Below, piece by piece: positions 1 to 11,224 of a DNA stretch of 64,000 nucleotides. This DNA is from Streptomyces thermodiastaticus (GTDB lineage: Bacteria > Actinomycetota > Actinomycetes > Streptomycetales > Streptomycetaceae). The notes below the pieces were generated by a model, which saw only the letters and a list, made by a program, of their open reading frames with translations, was not told the origin of the DNA and ran no database searches. The DNA is taken from positions 62,001 through 126,000 of the forward strand of contig NZ_BNBV01000008.1 of NCBI RefSeq assembly GCF_014656135.1, in the 5' to 3' direction. The position numbers and the translations under genes are program-made. Numbering within the stretch: position 1 is the first letter of the stretch; every line of letters begins with the position of its first letter.

Positions 1-173
1 TCTACCCCTACGGCCACCACCTGCGCGAGGTCACCCTGGCCACGGCCCGGGAGCGGGTGCGGCGCGGCCGGCTCGTGCTGGATCTGCTCGAACGGCACGG
101 CGCCGCAGGGGACATGGCGCCGCTCGGCTCCCGGCTGCCGGGCACCCTGCGGCGGTTCACCACGCCGGCATAA
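1..173 (+). CDS. C-terminal end of an unidentified protein (partial)
   Basis: The third reading frame is open from the window edge to a TAA at 171-173 and gives about 57 residues rich in Arg and Leu, with one helical stretch ([20 protein letters not shown]). I do not recognise the family. Its position before a sugar ABC operon would fit a sugar regulator or sugar enzyme, but nothing in the fragment shows that. The perfect 8-bp palindrome TTCCGGAA at 176-183, just after the stop, could be an operator for the downstream operon. The rest of the 174-405 gap shows nothing else recognisable. Confidence 0.5.
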   Translation, partial: YPYGHHLREVTLATARERVRRGRLVLDLLERHGAAGDMAPLGSRLPGTLRRFTTPA

Positions 174-405
174 CGTTCCGGAAACTGAGGCTTCACAGAA
201 CGACACACGACCGCGCACAATCCCACACAACCGGTCGGGCCCGTCTCCGGCCGTTTCCCGCACCGTCCGTGCACCACTGCTCACCACCCGGCATCACCGC
301 GTACCACCCAGCACCACCGGCACCTTCCGCGCCCCCAGCGGCTCCCCCCGCCAGGCGCTCACCGGCACCGCAGGACCGAACGCACCCACACCGAGGATGA
401 TGACC

Positions 406-1515
406 ATGCGCAACCGCAGAGCCGCACTCGCCGCGATGGCCTCGGCCGCCTGCCTCGCCCTGTCCCTGTCCGCCTGCGGTCAGAACAGCGAGGGCGGCAG
501 CAAGGAGAAGACGGACGACGTCAAGGGCGCCACCATCGGCATCGCGATGCCCACCAAGTCCTCCGAGCGGTGGATCGCCGACGGCGACAACGTCGTCAAG
601 AACCTCCAGGCCAAGGGCTACAAGACCAAGCTGGTCTACGGCGAGGACGACCCGGACACCCAGGTGTCGCAGATCGAGAACCTGATCACCCAGGGCGTCA
701 AGGGACTGATCATCGCGGCCATCGACAACAAGTCGCTGAACAATGTGCTCCAGGAGGCCAAGGACGCGAACATCCCGGTCATCTCCTACGACCGGCTGAT
801 CCTGGGCACCAAGAACATCGACTACTACGCCTCCTTCGACAACGAGAAGGTCGGCCGGCTCCAGGCCTCCTACATCGTCGACAAGCTGGGCCTGAAGCAG
901 GGCAAGGGCCCCTTCAACATCGAGCTGTTCGCCGGCTCCAACGACGACAACAACACCCGGTACTTCTTCAACGGCGCGATGAGCGTCCTCAAGCCGTACC
1001 TGGACAGCAAGAAGCTGGTGGTCCGCTCCGGGCAGACCCAGCTCAACCAGGTCACCACCCTGCGCTGGGACGGCGCCACCGCCCAGCGGCGCATGGACGA
1101 CATCCTCACCTCGACCTACAAGAACACCCGGGTCGACGCCGTCCTGTCCCCCTACGACGGCATCTCCATCGGTGTGCTGTCCGCGCTGAAGTCGGACGGC
1201 TACGGCACGTCCGCCAAACCGCTGCCGGTGATCACCGGGCAGGACGCCGAGCTGGCCTCGGTGAAGTCGATCATCGCCGGCGAGCAGACCCAGACCGTCT
1301 ACAAGGACACCCGCAAGCTCGCCCAGGTGGCCGCGACCATGGTGGACGACCTGCTCCACGGCAAGAAGCCCGAGGTCAACGACACCAAGAGCTACGACAA
1401 CGGCGCCAAGGTCGTCCCCTCCTACCTGCTGCAGCCGGTCAGCGTCGACAAGACCAACTACGAAGAGGTCCTGGTCAAGGGCGGCTACTACACCGAGGCC
1501 CAGCTGAAGGGCTGA
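406..1515 (+). CDS. chvE: Sugar ABC transporter substrate-binding lipoprotein (ChvE type)
   Basis: Extracytoplasmic monosaccharide-binding protein of the periplasmic-binding-protein type I fold, which captures sugar for the permease encoded next. The N-terminus has an Arg-rich n-region, a hydrophobic core and the lipobox LSAC, so the mature protein should be lipid-anchored at Cys24. The [12 protein letters not shown] segment and the repeated LWxG/D-rich hinge are typical of the ChvE/XylF group. Length (369 aa) is normal. Three in-frame ATGs lie at 397, 400 and 406; GAGG at 393-396 is correctly spaced only for 406, so I take that start. It heads the operon with the ATPase (54-nt gap) and permease. 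The exact sugar (xylose, galactose, glucose or arabinose) cannot be read from sequence. Confidence 0.9.
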   Translation: MRNRRAALAAMASAACLALSLSACGQNSEGGSKEKTDDVKGATIGIAMPTKSSERWIADGDNVVKNLQAKGYKTKLVYGEDDPDTQVSQIENLITQGVKGLIIAAIDNKSLNNVLQEAKDANIPVISYDRLILGTKNIDYYASFDNEKVGRLQASYIVDKLGLKQGKGPFNIELFAGSNDDNNTRYFFNGAMSVLKPYLDSKKLVVRSGQTQLNQVTTLRWDGATAQRRMDDILTSTYKNTRVDAVLSPYDGISIGVLSALKSDGYGTSAKPLPVITGQDAELASVKSIIAGEQTQTVYKDTRKLAQVAATMVDDLLHGKKPEVNDTKSYDNGAKVVPSYLLQPVSVDKTNYEEVLVKGGYYTEAQLKG

Positions 1516-1569
1516 CGCCGCGGGCACGCGCCGCATCCGTCCGATCCCACCGAACCGGAAGGCACGACC

Positions 1570-3125
<1,556 letters not shown>

Positions 3126-3129
<4 letters not shown>

Positions 3130-4364
3130 GCACGGATGTGACCACCACGAGCCAGGCCCCCGCGCCACCGGGCGGCGAGAAGACCGGCACCGGCATGCTC
3201 CAGGTGATGCTGAACGGGCTGCGCCGCAACATGCGCCAGTACGGCATGCTGATCGCGCTGGGCCTGATCGTCGTCCTGTTCGAGGTGTGGACCGGCGGCG
3301 ATCTGCTGCTGCCGCGCAACGTCTCCAACCTGGTCCTGCAGAACAGCTACATCCTGATCCTCGCGATCGGCATGATGCTGGTGATCATCGCGGGCCACAT
3401 CGACCTGTCCGTGGGGTCCCTGACGGCCTTCGTCGGCGCGACCGCCGCCGTCCTCACGGTCGACCACCACATGGCCTGGCAGCTGGCGGTGCTGCTGTGC
3501 CTGCTGGTCGGCGCCGCGGCCGGCGCCGTGCAGGGCTGTCTGATCGCCTACTGCGGCATACCGTCGTTCATCGTCACCCTCGCCGGCATGCTGCTGTTCC
3601 GCGGCCTGACCGAGATCCTGCTCAAGGGACAGACCCTCGGCCCGTTCCCGGACGGCCTGCAGAAGGCCGGCAACGGCTTCCTGCCCGAGGTCGGCCCCAC
3701 CACCAACTACCACAACATCACCCTGCTCCTGGGCCTCGTCATCATCGCCTCGGTGGTGTGGCAGGAGGTCCGCGACCGGCGCAGGCAGCAGGAGTTCTCC
3801 CTGGACGTGCTGCCCGCCCGGCTGTTCGCGCTCAAGCTGGTCGCCCTGGTCGCCGCCGTCCTCGCCGTCACCCTGCTGCTCGCCAGCTACAAGGGCGCAC
3901 CGATCGTCCTGATCCTGCTGGGCGTGCTGGTCGTCGGCTACGGCTACGTCATGCGCAACACCGTCTTCGGCCGCCACATCTACGCCATCGGCGGCAACCT
4001 GCCGGCCGCGAAGCTGTCCGGTGTGAAGGACCAGCGGGTCACTTTCCAGGTGTTCCTGAACATGGGGGTGCTCGCGGCCCTGGCGGGCCTGGTCGTCGCG
4101 GCCCGCCTCAACGCGGCGTCCCCGAAGGCGGGCGTCAACTACGAACTGGAGGCGATCGCCTCGTCGTTCATCGGCGGCGCGTCCATGAGCGGCGGTGTCG
4201 GCACCGTGCTCGGCGCGATCATCGGCGGTCTCGTCCTCGGTGTGCTGAACAACGGCATGAACCTGCTGAGCGTCGGCACCGACTGGCAGCAGGTGATCAA
4301 GGGTCTGGCGCTGCTGGCCGCCGTCGGCTTCGACGTGTGGAACAAGCGCAGGTCCGGTTCGTGA
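3126..4364 (+). CDS. gguB: Sugar ABC transporter permease (GguB type)
   Basis: Integral membrane permease of the RbsC/XylH family, forming the channel of the ChvE-GguAB importer. The 412-aa chain has a short hydrophilic N-terminus and about ten hydrophobic segments, with the family motifs GHIDLSVGS near residue 90 and [15 protein letters not shown] near residue 350. It starts inside the ATPase stop codon (ATGA overlap). An epimerase gene follows 53 nt after its stop, so the four genes are probably one transcript. Confidence 0.92.
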
Positions 4365-4417
4365 GCCGTCCGGGTCCCGCCGCCTCGCGGGACCCGCTTC
4401 CTGACGAGGAGCTGCAC

Positions 4418-5578
4418 ATGGAACTGAACAGAAGAACGGTCATCGCGGGCGCCGCCGCGGCCGGCCTCGCCGCCACCGCGCTGGGCGGCACCGCCCAGGC
4501 GGCCGGCCGGCACCCGGAAGGCGGCCGCCCGGTGAAGGAACTCTTCGGCACGCTCCCCGACGGCACCAAGGTCCACCGCTGGTCCCTGGCCAACGGCGGC
4601 ACCCGCCTGAAGGTGCTGTCCTACGGCGGCATCGTGCAGTCGCTCGAGCTACCCGACCGCCACGGCCGCTACGCCAACGTCTCCCTCGGCTACGACACCC
4701 TGGAGCCGTACCTCACCGGCACCACCTACTTCGGCGCCCTGATCGGCCGCTACGGCAACCGCATCGCCAAGGGGCGCTTCACCCTGGACGGCACGACCTA
4801 CCAGGTCCCCGTCAACGACGGCGAGAACAGCCTGCACGGCGGCCCCGAGGGCTTCAACACCAAGGTGTGGGACGTCGAACCCTTCACCTCCGGCCCGGAC
4901 GTCGGCCTGCACCTGTACTGCACCAGCCCGGACGGCGAGATGGGCTTCCCCGGCACCCTGCGCGTGAAGGTGACCTACACCCTCACCCGGCACGGCGACT
5001 GGCGCATCGACTACGAGGCCACCACCGACAAGGCCACCGTCGTCAACCTCACCAACCACACCTACTTCAACCTCGCGGGCGAGGGCAGCGGCAGCATCTA
5101 CGACCACGAACTGTGGCTGGCCGCCCGCCGCTACACCCCCACCGACGCGGGCCTGATCCCCACCGGCGAGCTGGCGAAGGTCGCGGGCACCCCCTTCGAC
5201 TTCACCCGCGCCAAGCCGATCGGCCGCGACATCCGCACCGGCCACCCCCAGCTGATCACCGCCAAGGGCTACGACCACAACTTCGTCCTGGACAAGGGCG
5301 TCACCGCCCGCCCCCAGCACGCCGTCACCCTGCGCGACCCCCACTCCGGCCGCACCCTGAAGATCGCCACCGACCAGCCGGGCGTGCAGTTCTACTCCGG
5401 CAACTTCCTCGACGGCACCCTGACCGGCACCTCCGGCCGCACCTACCGCCAGGGCGACGGCCTGGCCCTGGAGACCCAGCACTTCCCGGACTCCCCCAAC
5501 CAGCCGTCCTTCCCGTCCACCGTGCTCCGCCCGGGCCGGACCTACCGGACGACCACCATTCACTCGTTCGACGTGTGA
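4418..5578 (+). CDS. galM: Tat-exported aldose 1-epimerase (galactose mutarotase)
   Basis: Interconverts alpha and beta anomers of aldoses. NRRTVIAG followed by an Ala-rich hydrophobic stretch is a Tat signal peptide, so this enzyme acts outside the cell, where it could supply the anomer preferred by the adjacent importer. Family landmarks are GALIGRYGNRI, the catalytic-His segment NLTNHTYFNL, and the C-terminal ETQHFPDSPNQ containing the general base Glu. The ATG at 4418 is preceded by GAGGAG at 4406-4411. Length (386 aa) is normal once the signal peptide is counted. A strong hairpin follows the stop and closes the operon. Confidence 0.92.
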   Translation: MELNRRTVIAGAAAAGLAATALGGTAQAAGRHPEGGRPVKELFGTLPDGTKVHRWSLANGGTRLKVLSYGGIVQSLELPDRHGRYANVSLGYDTLEPYLTGTTYFGALIGRYGNRIAKGRFTLDGTTYQVPVNDGENSLHGGPEGFNTKVWDVEPFTSGPDVGLHLYCTSPDGEMGFPGTLRVKVTYTLTRHGDWRIDYEATTDKATVVNLTNHTYFNLAGEGSGSIYDHELWLAARRYTPTDAGLIPTGELAKVAGTPFDFTRAKPIGRDIRTGHPQLITAKGYDHNFVLDKGVTARPQHAVTLRDPHSGRTLKIATDQPGVQFYSGNFLDGTLTGTSGRTYRQGDGLALETQHFPDSPNQPSFPSTVLRPGRTYRTTTIHSFDV

Positions 5579-5823
5579 GCCGTGCCGTTCCGGCGGGGGC
5601 CGCCCTGGGGGGTGGCCCCCGCCGGGGCCACCCGACGAGGCCCGCCTGCGAGTGCGCAACCCAAGGAGCACCACCTGATCGGTTCCGCGTCGCCACCGGC
5701 GCACACGGGGCACGCACGCTTCTCGGTCCACCCGCACAACCGGCAACCGCCGAAGCCGTAACACCCGTTGCACCAGATCTCGCCATGTCCGGCGCACAGA
5801 CCGCACAGATCACCCCACGCCAT
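5560..5823 (-). CDS. Small Cys-rich protein with DnaJ-like CxxC zinc motifs
   Basis: An 87-aa frame whose first 50 residues contain four regularly spaced pairs: CGLC, CNGC, CRLC and CPVC, several followed by Gly as in the CxxCxGxG zinc modules of DnaJ. A chance frame is unlikely to place Cys this regularly, so I treat it as coding, probably zinc-binding. The C-terminal third (GGPRRVAPAGATPQ onward) is low-complexity, runs through the epimerase terminator and overlaps the epimerase 3' end by 19 nt, so the true C-terminus may have been lost or frameshifted. There is no good ribosome-binding site before the ATG at 5823, and a transposase remnant lies just upstream, so the 5' end may also be damaged. 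Confidence 0.5.
   Translation of the reverse strand: MAWGDLCGLCAGHGEIWCNGCYGFGGCRLCGWTEKRACPVCAGGDAEPIRWCSLGCALAGGPRRVAPAGATPQGGPRRNGTAHTSNE
5591..5624 (+). terminator. GC-rich hairpin after the sugar operon
   Basis: The arms CGGCGGGGGCC and GGCCCCCGCCG pair perfectly around a short loop 12 nt after the epimerase stop. There is no U-tract, which is common for Streptomyces terminators. It also lies within the 3' part of the small minus-strand ORF at 5560-5823. Confidence 0.65.
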
Positions 5824-5866
5824 CAGTGACCAGGGCGGCTTCCCACCCGTCCGTCAGCGCGTGGCA

Positions 5867-6252
5867 ATGAGGGACATCCCCGGCTCGGGCCACGCCCAGT
5901 TCCTGGACGTGCTGCACCGCTCACATGCCGGTGTGGAGGACCGGGTCCGCACGAACAAGGCGATGGGGCTGGACAACCTGCCCTCGCAGTCGCAGGAAGT
6001 CAACCGCGGCTGGATGCTCACCGCCAACCATGCCGCCGATCTCGATGCCTGGGTGCGGCTGCTGGTCCTGCACGACGTCGACGACCTGGCCGACGCCGAG
6101 CCGGACACCATCCGCTTCCGCCTCTACCACCTGCCCGCCCGCCTCGCCGACCACGCCCGCCACCGCTGGCTGCGGATCGAACGACCTGGCCCTGGGCGAG
6201 GGCGTTCATCACCTGCTGGCAACGCCTGACCGCCCTGCCCGCCGTCACCTGA
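5867..6252 (+). pseudogene. Broken C-terminal fragment of an IS1380-type transposase
   Basis: The frame from about 5867 reads HRSHAGVEDRVRTNKAMGL and NRGWMLTANHAADLDAW, then RFRLYHLPARLADHARHRW, the pattern of the C-terminal part of IS1380/IS1677-type DDE transposases. After IER at about 6183 the frame changes: with a shift of one nucleotide the next residues are TWPWARAFITCWQRLTALP, the usual family ending, stopping at TGA 6250-6252. So the copy has lost its 5' two-thirds and carries a frameshift. I see no terminal inverted repeats or target duplication. Nothing recognisable lies between 6253 and 6465. Confidence 0.75.
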
Positions 6253-6465
6253 CGACCGGCCCACAGCCCCGACAAGACAAGGAAAGGAGCAGGTCCCGCA
6301 CGACCCCCGGGTGCCGTGGAACCCCGGCGCAGCCGCAGCGACACGCGACGGCCCCGCCCGCGATCACGCGGGACGAACAGGGCGAACCTGCAGCCCGGTC
6401 AGGCAATCACGGCCACTGACGAATCGAGGTCATATTTGCTTGCACATATTCACGACAAACGGAAT

Positions 6466-6858
6466 TCAGCAAACGGTGACAACCACGTGAAATGCACGCA
6501 TGATCTCCATGAACATATCCATGAAAGTGCGATCCAGCGACTCCTGGGACACTCGGAAATTTGATCAAACAATCTTCACCGGAGGACCCTCTCCGAAACT
6601 CGAAGAAATACAGTCCACCAGAGCGTCAAGATGTGACCCAAAGTACCCGCCAGGGCCATTGACCGCCTCACCCAATGCGCAGAAGAAACCCGACTTCGTC
6701 GAGATTCGGGCGCCATCCAAATGCGCAACATCATTGACTCCATAGCGGGCGGCTCTGTGATTCGAGGCAAACCAAGCGTTCTGGACGACATGGAGCCAGG
6801 CGCTGTGATGACTCGCCGGCCATTGCAGCCATTCCCCCTTCTCCAATGCGACGTCCAA
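6466..6858 (-). pseudogene. Barstar-family immunity gene with an in-frame stop
   Basis: Residues after the first third read LDGARISTKSGFFCALGEAV and then YFGSHLDALVDCIS, matching the barstar (barnase inhibitor) signature LDG..(12-15)..YxGxNLDALxDCL. Translation stops at TGA 6565-6567 right after VKIV. The same frame then continues for 32 codons (SNFRVSQESLDRTFMDMF...) to TGA at 6466-6468, which looks like the barstar C-terminal helix and final strand. In the family a Trp normally stands exactly where the TGA is, so a single TGG-to-TGA change would explain the break. The DNA is lower in GC than its surroundings, suggesting transfer. It follows remnants of a polymorphic toxin, as expected of an immunity gene. 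Confidence 0.65.
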
Positions 6859-6904
6859 TGCCCAGCGTCTCCAGATTTTTGCAGCACCGGGATACTCGCA
6901 GCGA

Positions 6905-7216
6905 TTACCAAAGAATCGAGATGGAACGCGTCACGGATGCGTCCGCTGCCGATCGCGCCTGCGTCCCCGTGTCTCCAGCCGAGTCCCACATACGTGCCGG
7001 TGGCGCCTTGAAGACCGTATGGCCGTTCGCGTCGAGCGCGGCCAGGTTCCCGGCCGCACCCTCACGCACCTCAAGACCTTTGGCCTTAAAGCTGAAGGTG
7101 AGCTTCTTCAGCTCGTCGCTCGCCGCCGCCTGTGGCGTTTTCACCACGAGAACGGGTTGAAAACTCTCCACGGTTGCGTTCAGCTTCAAGTCGACGCCGG
7201 GCAGGACATCTGCGTA
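6905..7216 (-). pseudogene. Fragment of a large secreted LamG/polymorphic-toxin type protein
   Basis: The frame YADVLPGVDLKLNATVES, then FQPVLVVKTPQAAA, and ending VFKAPPARMWDSAG, resembles the conserved segment that precedes LamG or RHS-like regions in large secreted Streptomyces proteins, some of which carry C-terminal toxins. There is no start or signal peptide, and the sequence ends in unrelated residues before TGA at 6905. It is a fragment joined to a Hint piece upstream and a barstar downstream. Confidence 0.5.
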
Positions 7217-7223
7217 CAGCGCT

Positions 7224-7322
7224 GACGTCGATCACCTTGCGGGAGATGGTCCGCCCAGTTTCCGGGTCAGTGGCGACTACCTCATCCCCGACCTTGATCT
7301 TCTCTATTGCACTGTTTCCGCC
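7224..7322 (-). pseudogene. Hint (intein-like) domain fragment of a polymorphic toxin
   Basis: One frame reads SAIEKIKVGDEVVATDPETG and then RTISRKVIDV, the N-terminal block of pretoxin Hint domains (normally preceded by FxxGTxVLMADG, which is missing here). It is joined almost directly, in another frame, to the fragment at 6905-7216. Normally Hint lies C-terminal to LamG-type regions, so the order here indicates deletion or recombination of one or two toxin genes. 7323-7491 shows no coherent frame. Confidence 0.5.
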
Positions 7323-7491
7323 GCCTCTTGCATGGAAGCGTAGGCTCCTGAATCCGCCCCGCAGCGTTTCGCGTAGCCGTTGTGCCGTGAGCGTCGACGA
7401 CCTTGAATCGCCAGCCCGGCCCGCACCCCGGCAACGAGCCCGCGACGCCCACGATGCCCAGGTCACGCAATCCCGCCCCGAGCCGCCGCCC

Positions 7492-7959
7492 CTACGGATT
7501 CACCCAAGCCGCCGGCTCCTCCGCCAAGTTGCGCACGAATCGCGGAAGTCGACCGGCGGCGAGGTCCGCCACCGTGACCCCCTCCAGGATGCGGCGGACG
7601 TTGGCGCGCAGGGCGATCCACAGGGGCAGCAGAGGGGCGGCCGAGCCGGTGTAGGTCAGGTCGGTGGGGCGTTCTCCGCGTACCGAGACGATCGGGCCGT
7701 CCACGGCGCGGATGACGTCGGCGACGGTGATCTGTGACGGCTGCCGGGCCAGGGTGTAGCCGCCGCCTCCGCCGCGGCGGCTGGTGACGAGTCCGGCGCG
7801 GCGCAGGTCGCCGAGGATGCCTTCGAGGAACTTGTGCGGGATGTTCTGCTGCGCGGCGACGGTCTCGGCCGTGACCGGGGCCGCCGGGTCGTGGCCCTGC
7901 CGTACGGCCAGTTCCAGCACCGCCCGTACCGCGTACTCCGCCCGCGCCGAGATCCTCAT
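7492..7959 (-). CDS. Rrf2 family transcriptional regulator without a Cys cluster
   Basis: DNA-binding regulator of 155 aa starting MRISARAEYAVRAVLELAV, the typical Rrf2 N-terminus. The winged helix-turn-helix spans roughly residues 25-75 (NIPHKFLEGILGDLRRAGLV and the GGGGGY wing). There are no cysteines, so it cannot hold the Fe-S cluster of IscR/NsrR/RsrR members and its signal is unknown. It is divergent from the beta-galactosidase gene with a 114-nt gap. Control of that gene or of itself is possible but only inferred. Confidence 0.88.
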   Translation of the reverse strand: MRISARAEYAVRAVLELAVRQGHDPAAPVTAETVAAQQNIPHKFLEGILGDLRRAGLVTSRRGGGGGYTLARQPSQITVADVIRAVDGPIVSVRGERPTDLTYTGSAAPLLPLWIALRANVRRILEGVTVADLAAGRLPRFVRNLAEEPAAWVNP

Positions 7960-8073
7960 GGGTCCATTCTCCGGGGTCTGTTGGGGTGCGCGGGGCCTGG
8001 GGGAGGAGCAGGGTCCGCGCCGGTGGAGAATGGCAGCCCCGCGCCCCTCAGGATCCGCCCGGGAGGAACAGTT

Positions 8074-11046
8074 TTGGCGCTCAGCAGACGGACCTTCAGC
8101 GCCCTGGCCGGCACCGCCGCGCTCGGACTCGCCCTGGGCGGCAGTGCTGCCTCGGGAGCGACGTCGGCGTACGCCGCGCGGGAGACGTCCGGGTCCCTCC
8201 CGCCGCCGGTGCCCTCCGCGGACGGGCAGCGGCACACCGTGGGGTTCGACCGCTACTCGCTGCTGGTGGACGGCCGCCGGCTGCCGCTGTGGTCGGGGGA
8301 ACTGCATCCGTTCCGGCTGCCCAGCCCCTCGTTGTGGCGGGACATGCTGCAGAAGATGCGCGCCCACGGATTCAACGCGGTCGGCGTGCACGTGGCGTGG
8401 AACTACCACTCCCCCGCGCCGGGACGGTACGACTTCACGGGCGTGCGGGACCTGGGGCTGTTCCTTGAGACGGCGGCCGAGTGCGGGCTGTACGTGGTGC
8501 TGCGTCCCGGCCCCTACATCGGTGCCGATGTGGACGCCGGCGGTCTGCCGGGCTGGCTCACCGCCACCGCGGGCACCGCGCGGACCGCCGACCCGGCCTT
8601 TCTGCGGCATGCGGAGGACTGGCTGACCCGGGTGAACGCCATCGTGTCCCGGTATCTGCTCACCCGGGGCACCGGGACGGTGCTGCTGTACCAGATCGAG
8701 AACGGTTATGACGCGCAGGGCGGGGGCGACGCGGACGCCTCCGCGCGGCGCGCCTATCTGTCCTGGCTGTACGCGAAGGTACGGGCGGACGGCATCGACG
8801 TGCCCCTGTTCCACAACGACAAGTTCAGGAACGGCTCGTGGATGCCGGGGTCGTTCGACACCGGTGGCTACGACGGGCGTTGGCTGTACGCGTTCGGCGC
8901 CTATCCGGCGCCCGGCCGGGTGCCGCGGGACTGGGGGCGGCTCGGCCGCAGCGGCCGCGGCGGCGATGTGCGCATGCCGGTGTTCATGGCGGAGGCGGGC
9001 GGCGGCTGGCGTGACGCCTGGGGCGGCGCCGGGTTCGACGGCCAGGGGTACGCCGAGGTGCGGCACACCCGTGACGCGGCGTTCGAGCGCCGGTTCCATC
9101 TGACCAACCTGGCCGACGGCGTCACCCTGAGCAACGTGTACATGGCGTTCGGCGGCACCTCGTGGGGCTGGCTGCCGGCACCGCAGGTCTACACGTCCTA
9201 CGACTACGGGGCGGCGTTCGACGAGGGGCGGCAGGCCACCGGGAAACTGGCGCCGCTGCACCAGATCGGCCACATGCTCCAGCGGGTGCCCGGGATGGTG
9301 AAGCTGGAGCCGGCCGGCGAGGAACGCGTGGACGACCGCCTCGTCGTGCGGCGGCTGACGAACCCGGACACGGGTCTGCAGGTGCGGGTGCTGCGCAACG
9401 ACGGCGGCGAACAGGTGGCCGCGACGGTGCGGGTCGCCGGTGACCGGGTGCCGGTGACCGTTCCGGCACGGGACGCGTGTCTGATGGTCAGCGGGCTCGA
9501 CCTGGGGCGGCGCCGGCTGCGGTATGCGACCGCGCAGCCGATGGCGGTGCTGTCCGCCGGACGGCAGGACATCGCGGTGTTCTGCGGGCGGCCCGGCGCG
9601 ATGGCCCGGGTGGTGCTGGAGAGCGACGAGGAACCGCAGGTGATGCGGCTGAGCCGGCAGGCCGCGTACCTCTGGGACCAGGGGCTGTTGCGGGTGACCG
9701 CGCCGCTGGGTGCGGGCGGGCTCATCGGGGTCCGGGTGGAGGGCGGCAGCACCGGCCGGCCGCTGCTGCTCCTGCTGGCCGACGACGCCACCTCGCTGCG
9801 CCTGTGGCCGCACGACACCCCGGCGGGCCCGGTGCTGGTGTACGGGCCGGAGCTGCTGCGCGGCGCCGTGGTGCGCGGCTCCACGCTGCATCTGACCGGG
9901 GACACGGTGGAGTCCGCCGATCTGGAGGTGTGGGCCCCGCGCGGGGTGGAGCAGCTGACGTGGAACGGCCGGGCGGTGCCCACCCGGGTGACCGGCTCGG
10001 GCAGTCTGCGGGCGACCGCTTCGCTGCCGGCGGTGCCCGAGGTGCGGCTGCCCGCGCTGGGCGGCTGGCGGATGCGCGCGGAGAACCCGGAGTCCGCGCC
10101 CGGCTTCGACGACTCCTCCTGGCGGGTGGCGGACCGGACGACGTCGTTCAGTACGACGCCGGTGCCGAAGGGGCAGCCGGTGCTGTTCGCCGACGACTAC
10201 GGCTTCCACTACGGCGACGTGTGGTACCGGGGCACCTTCGCCGACGCGGCCGGCCTGCGGTCCGTGTCGCTGTCCTACAGCGCGGGCACGCAGGGGATGC
10301 TGATGGCGTGGCTGGACGGGGTGCCGCTGGGCACCCACCGGATGCCCGTGCCGGACCAGCACACGCTCGGCAAGGGGACGTGGCGGGCGACGGCGACGTT
10401 CCCGGTGACCGCCCGGCACGTGGCCGCGGGCGGCCCGCATGTGCTGTCCGTGCTCATCCGGCCGATGGGCCACGACCAGGACGGCGGGGTGCGCGACACG
10501 CACAAGGCGGCACGCGGCCTGACCTCGGTCGCCTTCGGCGGCGCCTCCCCCCGGGTGCGGTGGCGGATCCAGGGGGCCGGCGAGACCGACCCGGTGCGGG
10601 GGCCGTTGAACAACGGCGGCCTGTACGGGGAGCGGCACGGCTGGCATCTGCCCGGATTCGCGGACGGCGACTGGGAGAAGGCGGACTTCGGGCGCGGTGC
10701 GCCCCGGCAGGGGGTGACCTGGTACCGCACCACGTTCCGGCTGGACGTCGACCCGGGTGTTGACGCCTCGGTCGGGCTGACCCTGGACGACGACGGGGAG
10801 GGGGACTGGCGGGCGCAGGTCTTTCTCAACGGCTGGAACATGGGCCAGTACATCAACGGCGTGGGCCCGCAGCACACGTTCGTGCTGCCCAGCGGCATTC
10901 TGCGCACCCGTGGCAGCAACACCCTCGCGCTGGCCGTCCTCTCCGGCGGCACCGCGCCCGCCGGGCCGGACCGGGTGTGGCTGACCCTGCTGGGCAGCGC
11001 GGCCGGCGGGGTGCCGGTGGCACCGGTGGCGTCCCCCGGCCGGTGA
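8074..11046 (+). CDS. Tat-exported GH35 beta-galactosidase
   Basis: Secreted glycoside hydrolase family 35 enzyme releasing terminal beta-galactosyl residues from oligo- or polysaccharides. It starts at a TTG (8074) with GGGAGGA at 8061-8067. SRRTF plus a hydrophobic stretch is a Tat signal. The catalytic TIM barrel covers about residues 60-370: NAVGVHVAWNYHSP, LRPGPYIGADVD, then YQIENGYD with the likely acid/base Glu209, and FMAEAGGGW with the likely nucleophile Glu307. C-terminal jelly-roll/lectin-like modules (about 550-980) include a GWNMGQYINGVGPQ motif typical of this family. At 990 aa the length is normal. Released galactose could feed the upstream sugar system, though that link is inference. 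Confidence 0.9.
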   Translation: MALSRRTFSALAGTAALGLALGGSAASGATSAYAARETSGSLPPPVPSADGQRHTVGFDRYSLLVDGRRLPLWSGELHPFRLPSPSLWRDMLQKMRAHGFNAVGVHVAWNYHSPAPGRYDFTGVRDLGLFLETAAECGLYVVLRPGPYIGADVDAGGLPGWLTATAGTARTADPAFLRHAEDWLTRVNAIVSRYLLTRGTGTVLLYQIENGYDAQGGGDADASARRAYLSWLYAKVRADGIDVPLFHNDKFRNGSWMPGSFDTGGYDGRWLYAFGAYPAPGRVPRDWGRLGRSGRGGDVRMPVFMAEAGGGWRDAWGGAGFDGQGYAEVRHTRDAAFERRFHLTNLADGVTLSNVYMAFGGTSWGWLPAPQVYTSYDYGAAFDEGRQATGKLAPLHQIGHMLQRVPGMVKLEPAGEERVDDRLVVRRLTNPDTGLQVRVLRNDGGEQVAATVRVAGDRVPVTVPARDACLMVSGLDLGRRRLRYATAQPMAVLSAGRQDIAVFCGRPGAMARVVLESDEEPQVMRLSRQAAYLWDQGLLRVTAPLGAGGLIGVRVEGGSTGRPLLLLLADDATSLRLWPHDTPAGPVLVYGPELLRGAVVRGSTLHLTGDTVESADLEVWAPRGVEQLTWNGRAVPTRVTGSGSLRATASLPAVPEVRLPALGGWRMRAENPESAPGFDDSSWRVADRTTSFSTTPVPKGQPVLFADDYGFHYGDVWYRGTFADAAGLRSVSLSYSAGTQGMLMAWLDGVPLGTHRMPVPDQHTLGKGTWRATATFPVTARHVAAGGPHVLSVLIRPMGHDQDGGVRDTHKAARGLTSVAFGGASPRVRWRIQGAGETDPVRGPLNNGGLYGERHGWHLPGFADGDWEKADFGRGAPRQGVTWYRTTFRLDVDPGVDASVGLTLDDDGEGDWRAQVFLNGWNMGQYINGVGPQHTFVLPSGILRTRGSNTLALAVLSGGTAPAGPDRVWLTLLGSAAGGVPVAPVASPGR

Positions 11047-11224
11047 CGGCTCCCCGGGCGGGAGCCTCGCCGGCGGTGCGGCCGGCGGTCAGGAAACGGG
11101 CAGGCAACGGTCGTTGCCGGACGGCCGGCGGTCCCCGGATCGCATGACGCGGGCACTTCCTGCCGCGTAGGCTCGGTGCCGCGTGCCCCGCCGGGCTGAC
11201 CCGGCGGGCCGGAAGGGGTGAAGG

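Noticed and set aside
6565..6567. Selenocysteine or programmed readthrough at the barstar TGA
   Set aside because: No SECIS-like hairpin is apparent after it, and the surroundings are all degraded genes, so a nonsense mutation is simpler.
7960..10875. Upstream in-frame extension of the Rrf2 gene to over 1100 codons
   Set aside because: It is antisense to the GH35 gene, low in complexity, and the true Rrf2 N-terminus (MRISARAEYAVRAV) begins at 7959.
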